Source: Crambe crambe
Taxonomy: Eukaryota > Porifera > Demospongiae > Poecilosclerida > Crambeidae
Reading direction: 5' to 3'
DNA length: 64,000 nt
NCBI GenBank assembly: GCA_963924555.1
Contig: OZ004587.1
Coordinates: 2,542,001-2,606,000 of the forward strand
The position numbers and the translations under genes were made by a program. Each line of letters starts with the position of its first letter. Position 1 is the first letter of the stretch. The notes below the pieces were generated by a model. That model ran no database searches, was not told where the DNA came from, and saw only the letters and a program-made list of their open reading frames with translations. Positions 26,691 through 39,535 of the stretch are shown here, piece by piece.

Positions 26691-28094
26691 ATTATCGTGG
26701 TTCTTGTGGTTGAAAAAAAATAATTTTTTTTTACCCACAAATAATTATTATGTGTAAGAAATCAACCATGAACACCCAGCCTATCCAGTGCCACCCCCAT
26801 AGCTAGCTAGTTAATGCAGTAGCAAAAAAGAGGTTTTATTCCAATATTCTAAATGCAAAAGACTTGTATTCCAGATCCCCAAACCCCATTTCAAGGATTG
26901 TATCATCTTCACTGGTGAAGAAAGTGGCTATGGAAGATTGTCCATCAGGCAGAAGGCATAGATTGTATGCTCATTCTACTGCGAATGTGCTAGTCATAGT
27001 CATAACTTCTACTTTTGCACAGGCACCTGCCACTCTTGCAGCTCATTTACGCTAGTGCATGGCTGGCCACACTGCCTGCATGCACCGACCATCCAAGAAA
27101 ATTTAACCACAAATAATGCCATTCCTCCCAAAACACAAAAGTATTCTGGAGTTATGAAAGAAAATGCTATGTAGTAGTCCAATGGGGCATTGATCCTTAC
27201 TTAGAGATTACTGAGTTTTGGTATGAAATCAAGCCAACATCTAAGCTTTAGAATTTAAAGTCACACTTTGATAAAAGTTATGGTAGTTTGAAATCCTCCA
27301 CCATGTACACTTCGTAATTTTAACAGGAAGCAGGGTTCTCCCCAAAGAGGTACAACACCACTCTGATGGGGCCTATATTCTTTCATATAGTTAAAACAAT
27401 GTATTTTAATAGCCACAAGAATATCAAAATCCTTTAATGTGGTATTCAAGCACCACTCTGATCAGTTTCACTAGGGAGAACCCTGCTGAAGTGGCAAGCT
27501 TGAATCAAAGAATCCCCTTATCTTAACAGTAGTTATAATCATAAGGATCTCAAAGTTATTTTAGTTTCTAACTGGAGAGTTTAGCTATGAGAGAACGAGA
27601 GAACATTTGTGTAATGCTTAGCTATCAATAGGGGTCCTTAGCTAGTTATTTGCTCTATAAAGGTTCTCAGAATCTTAGACACTCTCTTTGAAGAATTTCA
27701 TTGTTACTTTCCGTTGGGGATTAATCTTGCTTTTTGTGATTGTTTTTTATTCGTAGTAGACCAGAATAAAATAAAACTAAAAAAATTAAAAAGCTTTAAA
27801 ATTCTTGCCCATTCAGAGATACGTAGAATGTAAAATGTAAGTGACCTTTTATCACAGCCACCATGAAAGAAATAGCTTGGCTCTCTTCTACAATGAAGTG
27901 CTTCACATACTACAGCAGTCCAAGTTTCTCAGTAGATTAACACCCTCGATCATCGGAATCATAGCTATCGCTTAGAGTTTAATTTTGCACATGCTTATTT
28001 TTCATGGAACTTCCCATATCCTATATTTAAACCTCCAAATAATAATATAATTACAGTAAGATAAGTTAAACATGCATAGCAGCAAAATACTTAC
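26691..28094. other. Intron of receptor C, no supported exon
   Basis: About 1.4 kb. Apart from the repeat fragment near 27135-27220, neither strand shows a frame with recognisable protein features. Confidence 0.5.
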
Positions 28095-28442
28095 TTAACA
28101 CTTGAATATCTCTGGTTTGTTGTGGTGTTCTTATGAGTACCATATTATTATCAGATATGATTGTAGCATTGCAGTGGTAACTGCCTGCATCTCGTGTAGT
28201 CATAGGGTTGAACTCCAACAAGCGCTGAAATCTGTTTCCACTTCTAAAGAATAGGACTTCACTCAGCCGCACATTGTTTGAGTTGTCTCGGATGCCAGGC
28301 CCTGAGAATGAGATATCTACTTGAACTTCATCAACTCTGGGAGTGGTTAGCAGGTATGTCAAAGTACAACTGTAACTGATATTCAATCCAATATAGTTTA
28401 CTCTTGAAGCAATTGTTTGTCGCTGGATTAATAGTGTATAAT
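28095..28442 (-). CDS. Receptor C: first Ig exon (counterpart of Ig 2 in A and B)
   Basis: A phase 1-1 minus-strand exon with acceptor ttttctgcag and donor gtaagt. It starts NYTLLIQRQTIASRV, has the first Ig cysteine in SYSCTLTYL and the second in RDAGSYHCNATI. Shared with gene A/B Ig 2 are the ISxSGPGI and LLEFNPM segments. It follows the signal-peptide exon directly in phase; no counterpart of Ig 1 is seen between 28443 and 29971. Confidence 0.87.
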
Positions 28443-29971
28443 CTGCAGAAAATACGAAAAATGATTAATACTGGACCGGTATTGCAGTAATTCCATAACC
28501 TAGCTACGTATACCATACATACATAGCTACTGTCATTTCATGCCAGGACTGCTATGCTTGGGCAGCAGAAGCATTTTTTCAGTGGTCAGGCCAACAAAGC
28601 TATAGCTACAGAGCATGAAAAATATCTATTAAAATTGCCAGACATAATTTACCAATCTGAGTGGAAAGAGCGCTCTACTACTTCGGTTTTTCCAAATCTA
28701 AAGTTCTGAGGCTGATAGAGTGCTTTGTCTGAAGAAATTCAGAAAATGAACAGTTGGCTTGATTGCATGCTAGTCGACCCTTACCAATCAGGAGCACACA
28801 CGATCGACGACTACGACCAACTACGCCCACCTGATAGAAAATCTGGTCCGGCCAAAACCAGAGCAGCTGGACCAGTTCCACTGCCCATAGGACTATAAAA
28901 TTAGTAGCTATAGCTACGGATTTGGATAGCTTACTCCTACTCTATTTAAACATGCATAATTAACTAATCTCATACTTTAGTAGAGCATACATTATTTGGG
29001 ACCTTACATGCTGGCAAGCAGTATAGCACCTTTCTCATTTCAGTTACTGTTTTTTCTTATGCTTCTTATGCTAGTGTTGTTTATGGGTGCTGTAAAGTGC
29101 ATAAAAGCAGCTACATCTGCAGGTATATCCAAAGGATGGTGTGCACTATTTAGAAATTTTTGTTGCCAATTCATATATTTCTCAGCCATTGCTCAGAAAA
29201 GATAGGTAGTGCTCAGCATTACACAGAAATCATAACAAAGGCACTAAGTAGATAAAAATTAATGATGCTCATAGCACAAAAGGGGAGCAAAGCAACACAG
29301 TTTGATTTGACTTTGTGCATTATGTACATCACCTTTTTTTTCTTTAGATCTAGTTGTTCTTGTTGTTTTGTTTTTTTTACTGTTATTGTTTTTGTTGTTT
29401 TTTTGCTTTTATTTTTGTGTTGTTGTTTGTTATTTTTTTGTGCTCGAATTTCAATGAGTCATGACCTAAGAGAAACTTTGCTCTCTCACTGATTAATAGT
29501 CCATGAACCATGTAACTAGTTCATTTGTATAGTAAACTACATAGACAATTACAGCTATTTTAATGAAATTCATAGCTAATCTGTAATAGTGGGCTACGTT
29601 TTGTAGTGCTCCTTGCAGGAACAACCACTAACTACTAGCTATGAAAACAACAACCAACTAAGTACTAGCTACAAGAAAACTACTAGTTAGCTATGCCACG
29701 GCCTTATTCCTTCTTCTGCCCAGAAATATAGTTTTTTGATGGGCTAAGTTAGCCAGAAGAAGAAGAGCTACCACTCTGGCTATTGTGAACAGGCATACTG
29801 ATGTGATAGCATGGTTAGCTGTGGTATTTTGGGATTAATAGCACTTGTAATGCAGTAAATAGCACTCGGCTTCACCTCGAGCTATTACCCCTACATTACT
29901 CGTGCTATTAATCCCAAATACCACAGCTAACCATGCATGCTATTACTTATTGCTTGGATAATGATACTTAC
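28443..29971. other. First intron of receptor C
   Basis: The region was searched on the minus strand for a match to Ig 1 of genes A and B and none was seen. The open frame at 28678-28881 (minus) has no Ig features. A T-rich stretch lies at about 29330-29450. Confidence 0.5.
29808..29935. repeat. Imperfect palindrome
   Basis: Arms near tagctgtggtatttgggatt and the inverted copy at about 29908-29930 flank a 60-base centre. It is probably another small foldback element and lies just after the receptor C signal-peptide exon. Confidence 0.7.
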
Positions 29972-30059
29972 TTTGAGCTGACATAAGAGGGGAATATGTC
30001 ATAATCAAAATAATAACTCCCATTATCAAGGATTGGAGATCATTCCTTCTTGACTTCAT
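29972..30059 (-). CDS. Receptor C: signal-peptide exon with start codon
   Basis: A minus-strand exon of 88 bases from ATG at 30059 to donor gtaagt. It reads MKSRRNDLQSLIMGVIILIM followed by TYSPLMSAQ, a typical signal peptide. It resembles the first exon of gene A (MKKSDLPMLIMGVV...AQ) in charge, core and cleavage region, and it ends in the same phase 1. This fixes the 5' end of gene C and shows that C is a paralogue of A and B. Confidence 0.85.
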
Positions 30060-32370
30060 TATGGTGTTCACAATAATAACTGAATATAATAGAAATACCA
30101 ATAATAGCTATACTGTATGGCAGGAAATTTTCGAATGGTCCAAATTTTCAGAAATTCAAAAATTAAAATTTGAAATTAAATGCCCTAGTTTGATTTATTA
30201 AGCATGCGTGCATAGCCAGCTAGCTGCACTGCCACTGGCATGCTCGATCGATAGTAACAGCTGCAAAATGGATTCTTAGCTCTATTTCAAGCCAGCTTCT
30301 TCTCTCCCTGACTGGAAGGCTAATAAAGCCATAACAGAAGTAGGCCAACAATCCTCAAAGCGAACAAGTTACAGCAAGTTCACCAGAATGACAACATGCC
30401 TCTTTTCTATAGTTACATCCCATGGTTTCAGTAGAGGACAGTGAATCTGTCCATTGCTATGGCAGGCAACTGCTAGCAGAGCAGCTAGTATGCACCAGAT
30501 TGTTGTTTATATGAAAAATTAAATATTTGAATATTTCTTTGGAGTTGAGCCTACTTAATTTCGACGAACAAAAATTTCCCACTATAATAAATTATGGTAA
30601 TTGGCTGACTTCCCTCAGCTAACATAATTTCAATGACAGTTGACAGCGAGTGAGCAAGAAGTATTCTATAGTGCTTCAAGAATTTATTGTTGAGTTTATA
30701 TAGCTATAACAAAACACTTAGATAAGCCTACAACTACTACTACAGTGAGTAAGTGAGGAGACAAGAGTCGTTCCAAACAGGAAGCTCCATACATAGAAAG
30801 CTGTAAACCTAGCACCTCTATGACAAAAGGCTGTAGTCAGTGTAGAAAGCAATCTACGTAGCTTGATTACAATTGGAGCATGGCATTATGCAAGCTCAGT
30901 GCTATGTCTGGGGCACTTTGGAGTGTAGACATAGACATATTATATATATTTATAATTTCAGTCATGATCTGAGAGTCAGCTTACTCACCCCATTCACTCA
31001 CTGCGATTAGTTTTCATACATTTCAACCATGCAGTTGTTTCATAAAGCTAATTTTTGGGAAAACTAATTTTCTATTATTGAAATAGCATACATAATTATT
31101 ATACATTTGTGTACCCTAGCCTCAAACCCACGAAAGCTCACTTTTTTCATGAAGCAGGTAAAAAGTGAAGGAGGCTGGTATAAATAGATGTGTATGTGCT
31201 TAATTAACTGTGTAATAATAGTGCAAATGATGAATGACAAAAACATACATGGCATACATGTTCTATATCAAGCTTGCTCTGGACCTATCAGAAAAACAAA
31301 TGGAGACACAACAAGAACTACCCTCAATCAAGCTAAGCTTGTTGCCATAGATACTTTATCAAGGGGGTATGGTGTTCATCCTCTTCCCATGCAGGAGGTA
31401 AGTTATGTATGTAAGGTTATCTATAGCCATTACTGGACATACATTGCTTAATAAATAGGAAATAATTCAAAAGAAGTTGTCCATTCAAGTCTACTGCTCT
31501 CTAAATAGCAGAGACTCTTTGCACAGTTCTCCCTCTAGTCAGCTCCACAGCATAGCAATATTATAGCAGCCCAGTAATTATAATGTAGATGACTATAATT
31601 GCATGAGATTGAGAATGTAGATGAATACGTACCAGTAGATGGATAAGTGAGTCTATCATCCCTGAGTTACGTTCAATGTTGCTAAATCAATAGTTGTGGA
31701 GACAAGACACAACTTTGTAAAAAAAATTTGCACAAAATGGGTTCTTCTCTATTGCAGTGTACATGGAAATGTGCATGCATATTATGGCTTTCAGTCTTGT
31801 AGATACTCCGAATACACAGATCATTCCCCGGAAGTAGCTGTGTATAGCATAGTACATTAATCCAATTAACTACATTGTTGAGGTTTCGGGGTATGTGTGG
31901 GTAGCAAATTAACCTGTGTGGGCTATTAAAATTTAATTTTTTAGCTGCTTATTCTTCTAAGCTCAAAGCTAAGCAAGTTAAACCTATAGTCTCATTCCCA
32001 GACCGATTTTCTCTTTTTGAGGCATGTGCAGAGGGAAATGGTCTGATGTCTCACCTATTCCACCTGTGTCTCTTGCACTGGAATGTGAGTACAACCGAAA
32101 AATGCAGAATAACTTGCATGCATTTATCATTGAACTGCAAACACATGGAAAGCTCCTACCAAAGGCTTAGGTGGCTAGCCAAGGTCTTCAGGCTACGTTT
32201 ATTACACATGTACATGGCTTCTTTGTATAGTCAACTGTAATAAGATAGTGACTTTTTTCATAGCAGCTACAACTTACTGTATTCCAACTTCATATTGTAT
32301 GGAGGGTCATCCCTACATAGAGAGCACCACCATGCTCTCTGATTACACAACAGAGCGCCTGCATGCCCAT
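30060..32370. other. Region upstream of receptor C, no supported gene
   Basis: About 2.3 kb, AT-rich and full of TAGCTA words. It should contain the receptor C promoter, but no site can be named. A plus-strand frame at 31188-31451 has no recognisable domain. Confidence 0.5.
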
Positions 32371-32379
32371 GCTAATGCC

Positions 32380-32852
32380 TAGTCTGACATCGCCAACCCA
32401 GCTTTTCTTCTTTTTTTGGGGACGGGGAAGAAAAGTGGTCTGGGAGCTCTAGCATCAACTACTTGTGACCCTCGCACGATCTCTCAAAATTAATTTAAAT
32501 TGCAATATACATGCGTGTTGAATAATTTTCCGAAGCCAGTTGGTAGAATTGCGAACACATCGCCCTTGAAAATTGCTGATACAACTTCCAGCCATTCAGG
32601 CTTCAGCCTAGCTCTTTAAACACAGCTCTTTGTTACTTCTCCATAGCACTAGCTCTGCCAACCTGGAATAAATCGTGGGTGTGTCTCGCCAACATTAATA
32701 CTACTTCACGTGACTGAATAGAGCAATCTGATTGGGACGCAGCTATAGCTGCGTGCACGGGCGACACAAGTAGTTGATGCTAGAGCTACCAGACCACTTT
32801 TCTTCTCCATCCCCCCAAAAAGAAGAAAAGCTGGGCTGGCGACACCAGACTA
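32380..32852. mobile_element. MITE with 9-base target duplication
   Basis: GCTAATGCC stands on both sides (32371-32379 and 32853-32861). Between them, inverted ends of about 95 bases begin TAGTCTG and continue with agcttttcttc. The duplication length of 8-9 bases suits a hAT- or Mutator-type element. No coding capacity is seen. A similar tip (tagtctggcgt) is found at 37607. Confidence 0.85.
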
Positions 32853-33381
32853 GCTAATGCCAGCCGCACAAAATGGCCACCTGGGTTGGTCGGGTTTTGG
32901 CCTGACCAGGATTAAAAAATTCAAAGGTCGATGGTCCTAGAGTCTCCCAAATTGATGTTTATACACATACACATCATAGTTCCACAGGTCCTAAAATCTC
33001 CCAAATTGATGTTTATACACATACACAAAGAAAAGACAGATTATAGTTTATTAGCTCAGATCATAGTTCCACATTTCAAACTTTGTTAACCACTTGCTAC
33101 AACCTTAGTATTAACTGTTGCAGCTCACTCACCTATGTTTATCCCGTTGGTTTTTTTTGCTTCTAGCTGGCCTTCTTGATTACAGCTACAATACCCTCCC
33201 CTTCCGTCCGGTGTAACAGCGAATTTGTTCCGGGCAGCGCGATAGTTCCCCCGGAACTAACGAGCTAGCGAAAAAGTTCCGGTTCATACAGATAATAGCG
33301 GTTGTGTTCCGCCTAGCAGGTTTGCAGATCTGCATGCATAGTTGATTACTAATGAGAACATTACTAGTCATAAATAGTTAG

Positions 33382-34260
33382 CTAGTTGTTCTTACAAAAC
33401 TGACATAGCCATTCCACATCAGAATTGTTCAATTGTTCATCAGTGTAATGGCAACATCCAACATGAAACCACTTTAGACACACACTACATTCAATCATAG
33501 GGACATCATTAATTTCTGGCATTCTACAATTGCAATGCACTGGAATATCATCTTCTGATTTCAAACCACCAGCTCTACTATGCTCTTTCTCAGGGAAGGG
33601 TGTTAGTTTCCTAGATGAGAAGCATCTGTAAAGATGTTGTCTCATTGCAGCCTGATTAAAATTGCACACATCGGGATCTTTTCCATGTGCTTCTGCTGTG
33701 GCGAAAGCAATGGCAAATAGTCCACAATCATAGCCACCCACCTACAATAGGAACATAATGATTATAGATATCAATATGCAATTAACATACTTGTTTTGAA
33801 ACATCCATAATTCTGACTTTAATTAAATCCTCTGGTGTGCAGAGAAGACAGGAAATTTAAACTCTTCCCAGTGTAGGAACTGAGGAATACATGCTTTTAC
33901 AGTGGGACGACTGACTCCAATAGAAGATATAGTAAACCAATGATTATTGTAATAAATGATTTGCAGGAATTCACCCATCTGAACGTGGAAACTCATAGCC
34001 TGCCCTAATGCTACATCCTGAAGACTTTGGATGTGGGGAAATTGCTGTTTTATAAGTATCTGTGCGGCATTAATGATTGTATCAGTCATCCACCCAACAG
34101 GATCAAGAAGGCTTTGCTTATCAAACATGGTCAAGTCCAAATCAGGTATCCATTTGGAAATTTTCTTCGGTTTCTTAGAGGTATCACCAACAGTGAGATC
34201 AATATACGTACATCCTGCACATAAAAATAATACAAGTGCATGATTGCACTTGTTGCACAA
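33382..34260 (-). other. Ulp1-type protease and PHD finger region of the Ginger1-like element
   Basis: The Ulp1/C48 protease half shows the His region (YYNNHWFTISS) and, further on, GGYDCGLFAIAFATA, where Cys is the nucleophile of SUMO-type proteases. The C-terminal part is a PHD finger with the CxC...CxxC...H..C...WLCQFC pattern (VHCNCRMPEI, WFHVGCC). Ginger1 elements are known to carry such accessory domains; their job in transposition is not settled. Confidence 0.75.
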
Positions 34261-34553
34261 ATACAGTAACTATAATACTTGGAATGCTCGAGCTCTTGCT
34301 TCTTCTGAGACCTTATTTTCTCGAATAGGCGTTGAGCTTGCACATTAACTCTTGAAACACTGCTTGCATGTATAATCACAGTCAAGTCATTAATTTTAAT
34401 ATACACTGCTTACTTGATACTATGGTCTTCATTACTTCTGCATTTCTTGCCTCCATTGGTAGAGTCTTTTAGTAATTTCCTCTTTGTACCCACTTTTTTA
34501 TACATGCATATTATGTTATAATTATTACAATGTTGTGCCATAATTGGATCAAC

Positions 34554-35114
34554 CTAACCTTTAGTAGCAGAAAGTAGTGATTCAGCTCCAATCAAAAAAA
34601 TTGCTCTTCCTTCCTGCTTATACTTATTTCTCATTTCTAGCATCCAATCAATTAGTGAATCAATTTGTGCTGCACTTAATTCTACATATGAGTATCCAAA
34701 CTTATGTATTGTAGAAAACTTCCTAGAAGACTGGGAGCAATAAAAACTCAGCAGCTCATTAACTGCAACAAAGCTACAGCCTTTTTTCATTGTAGATTCC
34801 TTGAATAAATCAAACTCCCTATGCAATACTTCACTGATGATGACAAAATCGGTGGTGTCTCTCAACTGAGGCTTGCCATGATGTTCCCTGTGTGCTATCC
34901 AAAACATGACATCTAAGTCTTTACTCAAGCCATGTTCATCACCCAACATACAACTTTCAAGCTGAACAAGAATAGGTATCCAACCGATGTCACAATGTTG
35001 GTACATAACTGCATGCATATACCTCAGAAAAGTCATCCAATTCAGCATCAATTGTCCTGAAATCACCGCCACTTTTCCATAAACGGAGAAGGTGGTCATC
35101 AGTAAGTTGATCAA
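34554..35114 (-). other. Unassigned coding-like region of the Ginger1-like element
   Basis: A frame of 186 residues between integrase and protease, rich in helices (EVLHREFDLFKESTMKKG, LIDWMLEMRNKYKQEGRAIF). No domain is recognised. It belongs to the element by position and strand. Confidence 0.45.
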
Positions 35115-35441
35115 TTAAAGCATCTATTAATTCCTATAATAACATAATACGTATAATACGTTTAATCTCATTTGTAAACTTTTCTAGCTAGAAGGGTTAT
35201 ACCTCATGTGAACATGAATAAATGAATGGTAAACTCTTAGTAGATGACTGATCTTTATTCCTTTCTAATGGAGTAGAACTGAAATCTGTTTTTTTGGATG
35301 AAGCAACATCTCCTTTTGTGGGTTGAGTAGATTCTAACTCTGGGATAATATATTATAGTATTAGCTAATATAGCTATAGCTAACTTTGCTTTTTACCTCT
35401 TTCATTGAAGAGTTTTAATCTTGTACTGCTATATGCAACCT

Positions 35442-37458
35442 TCAAATGACTTTCTTTTTCAAGTGATATGTGTTAGTGCCAATACATTCTGCTACCTCAT
35501 AAGGGCCAAACCAGTTAGGTGCCATTTTGTCCCCCTTTTTAGACAACTTCTTCATGTTTCTTACTAAAACTTTTTGGCCTACTTCAAATAATCCTTCCTG
35601 GTGCCGTCTGTCATAATGCTTCTTTTGCTTTTCTTGGGCTGCTTTCACATTACTCTTCACCTGAACATCCAACTGGCTCCTTAGCTGTACCATCATCTTG
35701 ACCCGATCTTCTAGATCATCTTCCTGCAACAACTATTATGTTTATAATAATAATTATTATAGCTACACAATGACTGTTTTATTACCTTATCATCTCCCAC
35801 TTTTACCAACTGTTGCATATTCTGGTCACTTTTCAAATCTTGATCTCCATCATCTCCCTGCATAGACATGCAGTTGAGCTAATAATAAAAAGATATGGGA
35901 GGGTGCCCCTGTGACAGTCGTGCCTCTTTCATGCACCAAATTAATTGAGTACCTCAGCTCCACCTTCATCATTCTTGTCTTCATCTAAATCATCTCCCTG
36001 TATATCATTACTATGTATAATTATTGCTGATCAAGAAACCCACACACAGATACATGCATACATACATACATACATACATACATACATACATACATACATA
36101 CATACATACATACATACATACATGTACATACATACATACACACCTCTTTTTCTTCAATAATTAAATCTACTGGTAGTCTTGGCTCGCGACCATAGAGCAA
36201 AAAGAAAGGAGAATATTTCATTGAGTCCTGCTTGCTTGTTCGATATGAAAATAGAACTGAATCGAGGTAACTTTCCCACTCATTTTCATTTTGTCCAACC
36301 ATTTTTAATAAGGACCTTTGTAAAGTTTGATTAAACCGTTCGACTAAACCGTTGGTTTGTGGGTGATATGCCAGTGATATAATATGTTTCACTCAAGTAA
36401 CTTTAAAAAGGTGGCTATTAACGGAATTAATAAATTCTCTTCCCTGGTCAGACATGACTTTATTTGGTACACCATGCCTACAAATCAATGAATATAAAAA
36501 TTGTGCCACACCATGACCCTCCTTAGTTGGCAATGCCTTGGCCTCCACCCATTTGGAATAATAATCAATACATGTGATGATATATCTGAAACAAAATATA
36601 AAAGTTAGCATGCATGCATATTCTAACAAGTAAGGACATGCATAGCTACATAATAATTATGTTCAGGAAAAAAACAGGCACAAAACCACATGATAATCTG
36701 CGGCTAACATATAGCTAGCTATTGCTGTATTACAACTGACTTATTTCCTTTCTTTGTAGCAGGAAGCGGGCCAATTAGATCAATCCCAATTCTATCCCAA
36801 GTACTCGAGATAGGAATTGGCTTCAAAGTGGAAAATGATTTCATGAATTTAGGATTAGCCTGAGAAAAAATAATAACCATAGTTTTTTGCTTTATAATAT
36901 TAAAGATGCTGCCATAGCTACCTTCTGACAATCGATGCAGGTTTTAACAAACAAATCAATATCATCATACATTCCATGCCAGTAGTATCTCTTGGCTATT
37001 TTCTCTCTCGTTTTATCTCTCCCAAAGTGACACCCGCCACTAGAATCACTGTGGATCGATTTCAATATTTGTTGCTGAAGCTTAGAATCAGAGATCCACT
37101 TCCTCTCATCATAATGGAGAACTCCATCTACCAGTACAACATTCTTAGAAAATTTTCTTATAGCTCTCCTCCTGCTTTCTGAACAGTTAGCAGCGTATTT
37201 CGAGTCAGCCTTACTCAAGTACTGATAAACTTCATCATACGTCACCGCTCTCTTTGTAGTCATTATTGTTCTGGCAGGAAAATGCAGGAACATACATGCG
37301 GCAGCGGAACATTTTCGCGCATGCGTAATTGTTCCGGGTGGAACTCCTACGCTAGCATTTTTGTTCCTGAGGAACAATCGCGCGTGGGAACATTTTCGCT
37401 GCGACACCGGTCCGCAGAAAGGTCTGGCGCGCGAGAGTACCGTCCCACACGGACACAC
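35442..37458 (-). other. Integrase region of the Ginger1-like element
   Basis: Shows an H2C2 zinc-binding head (HFGRDKTREKIAKRYYWHGM, then CIDCQK), an RNase H-fold core with the first Asp in ITCIDYYSKWVEA, the second in SDQGREFINS and the Glu in NGLVERFNQTL, and a GPY/F module (NWFGPYEVAE). These are hallmarks of Ty3/gypsy-type integrases and of Ginger transposases derived from them. Confidence 0.8.
36056..36142 (+). repeat. (ACAT)n microsatellite
   Basis: About twenty tetranucleotide units with slight interruption near the right end. It lies inside the integrase region of the Ginger1-like element; the Met-Tyr-Val-Cys repeats read from it are not protein. Confidence 0.95.
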
Positions 37459-38005
37459 CCACTTTTAATGACACGCGCGCACATTTAGCTCATGCGCTGT
37501 AGATTTTTCTCCCTCCCACTAGCACTGCATGCTGTGTCATATCAGATAATCTAAAATCCAAAGGCATGGCCATCAGGTGGCTGTATGAATCGCTGCATTG
37601 TGTAATTAGTCTGGCGTAGCCACACCCCCAAGCGCGAAGCGCGAGGTGGTCTGGAAACATTCAATATACCGAGTTGTCAGAAGTTGCAGAAAATCTACAA
37701 CTGCCACAGTGTGAACCACAGTGTACACCACAGGCATGTACAGCTGTAAATAGCCAACTAGCTCACCACCGACCCCTTGCAGTTACATAATTTTTAATTA
37801 CGTAATCTACTAATCGGCGTAGTCAATGTCTAGTATGGCAGAGAAGAAGAAAACAATGCTAGGGGGTTATTTTTTGTCACTGCAAGATAAGGATGGAAGA
37901 GCTAGGTACATTGAGAAGCTTAAAGCTATAGGAGAAGTGGATCCATATGAAATTCCAAGACAGGAGTGGCTGGATGCATGATGTGGACTTGTGGCCTAGC
38001 ATCAC

Positions 38006-39126
38006 TTAGGGTATTATGAGTCAGTCCCTATTATGGGTTCACCACTTTATAAGAATCTACAAGAGTTGATACTTTAGATATGAAGACTTAATAATTTTTT
38101 TGGTCTTTTGATCAAATAAAATCATCCAGAAAATACCTTATTCATGCATAAACATAATCTTAAATAAGAAGTTAAAAATGGGTATAGGGTAGGTGTGGGT
38201 ATTATGAGTCAGCTAAGTATTGTTGCTCTTTTCTTGGAAATGGACTATCTTAGAATGCTGAAAATTGCTCCAGATATACGTAGCTAAAATAGGTTATGTA
38301 GAACTAATGTGTGGAGAAAGTAATAAAAATATTGCGTCTTGTAGATAGGAGTCATGATCTTACATGACACACTCAGGAAGGTATTATGAGTCATAGGCAT
38401 GAATTATGAGTCGCTGGCTTGATTTTTGTCTCTAAGAATTGATAATGTAGCTAAGATTTCTACAAAACAAAAATAATAACCTTAGATTACTTTAAAATTC
38501 ATTTTTTACTCCATCTTGTAGCATCATTGCTTCCCTGCGCTTTTTTTATTCAGATTGGTCTCGATTATACACATTTTTAAACTTCTTATTTAAGATTATG
38601 TTTATGCATGAATAAGGCATTTCTGAATGATTTTATTTGATCAAAAGACCAAAAAAATTATTAAGTTTTCATATCTAAAGTATCAACTCTTGTAGATTCT
38701 TATAAAGTGGTGAACCCATAATAGGGACTGACTCATAATACCCACACCTACCCTAATCATGACCAATCTGAATTTAAAAAAGCACAAAGAAGCAATGATG
38801 CTACTGGAGTAAAAAATGAATTTTAAAGTAATCTAAGGTTATTATTGCTATTTTGTAGGAATCTTAGCTACATTATCAATTCTTAGAGACAAAAATCAAG
38901 CCAGTGACTCATAATTCATACCTATGACTCATAATACCTTCCCGAGTGTGTCATGTAAGATCATGCCTCCTATCTACAAGATGCAATATTTTTATTACTT
39001 TCTCCACACATTAGTTCTACATAACGTATTTTATATCTGGAGCAATTTTCAGCATTCTAAGATAGTCCATTTCCAAGAAAAGAGCAACAATACCTAGCTG
39101 ACTCATAATACCCACATCTACCCTAT
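38006..39126. mobile_element. Circularly permuted inverted-repeat element inside YqaJ exon 1
   Basis: Four blocks in the order L1 (38006-38175), L2 (38175-38560), inverted L1 (38573-38755) and inverted L2 (38755-39126). Block tips read gggtattatgagtcag. The flanking coding sequence (WPSI before, HLGMYLL after) shows it to be an insertion. There is no coding capacity. Confidence 0.85.
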
Positions 39127-39374
39127 GTCCATCTTGGAATGTACCTGCTAGTAACTCCAAGCCCATACTCTGGAGAGGACTTAATGAACTACAAAAGTTT
39201 AGATTGCTATAGCTATAAACTTTGTGTCAGGCTGGGTGAGAGAAGTATTAGTAAAAGTGGTTGGTGACAAAAGAATTGTCATTGCTAAGGTGAGTGAAAT
39301 ATTTTAGGTAACTATGCATCTTTTATTCCAGACATGTGTACAGGGAAAACATGACTATACAAGGGTGTAGGTAA

Positions 39375-39412
<38 letters not shown>
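39375..39412 (+). repeat. Poly-G run of 38
   Basis: An uninterrupted G tract just inside the left tip of the element at 39358. It resembles the run at 15435-15473 in length and right flank. Confidence 0.95.
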
Positions 39413-39535
39413 CTTGGGGGGCTAAAGCCCCCCCAGAATTTTTGAATCATATATCTTATTATTTAGTATTATATATGATGAACTCATTTTGCAACTGTAA
39501 AGGAATGGTCAGTTTTGTTCTTGTGCACATGTAGT

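Larger units (their letters stand above)
33192..37439 (-). mobile_element. Ginger1-like element (gypsy-type integrase with Ulp1 protease and PHD finger)
   Basis: Element read on the minus strand. Seen in order: a gypsy-type integrase with zinc-binding head, DDE core and GPY/F module (about 37458-35442), an unassigned helical region (35114-34554), a Ulp1/C48-type cysteine protease and a C-terminal PHD finger (34260-33382). The two ends are imperfect inverted repeats rich in gttcc words (for example ccggtgt near 33208 and acaccgg near 37404). Inverted ends without LTRs or reverse transcriptase, together with a Ulp1 domain, point to Ginger1 rather than an LTR retrotransposon. The coding region lies in several separate open pieces, so the element is interrupted, either by family-type introns or by several breaks. 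Age is unknown, probably moderate. Confidence 0.72.

Noticed and set aside
28678-28881. Minus-strand frame considered as the missing Ig 1 of receptor C
   Set aside because: It lacks the Ig cysteine and tryptophan spacing and does not resemble Ig 1 of A or B; the signal-peptide exon joins the next Ig in phase without it.
29262-29492. Plus-strand Phe/Leu/Cys-rich frame that looks like a membrane protein
   Set aside because: It is a T-rich low-complexity stretch, and hydrophobicity is an artefact of TTT codons.
31188-31451. Plus-strand frame with CSGPIRKTNGDTTRT
   Set aside because: Protein-like for a short stretch but with no recognisable family, start context or neighbouring exons.
36021-36140. 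Repeated Met-Tyr-Val-Cys peptide
   Set aside because: A reading of the ACAT microsatellite.
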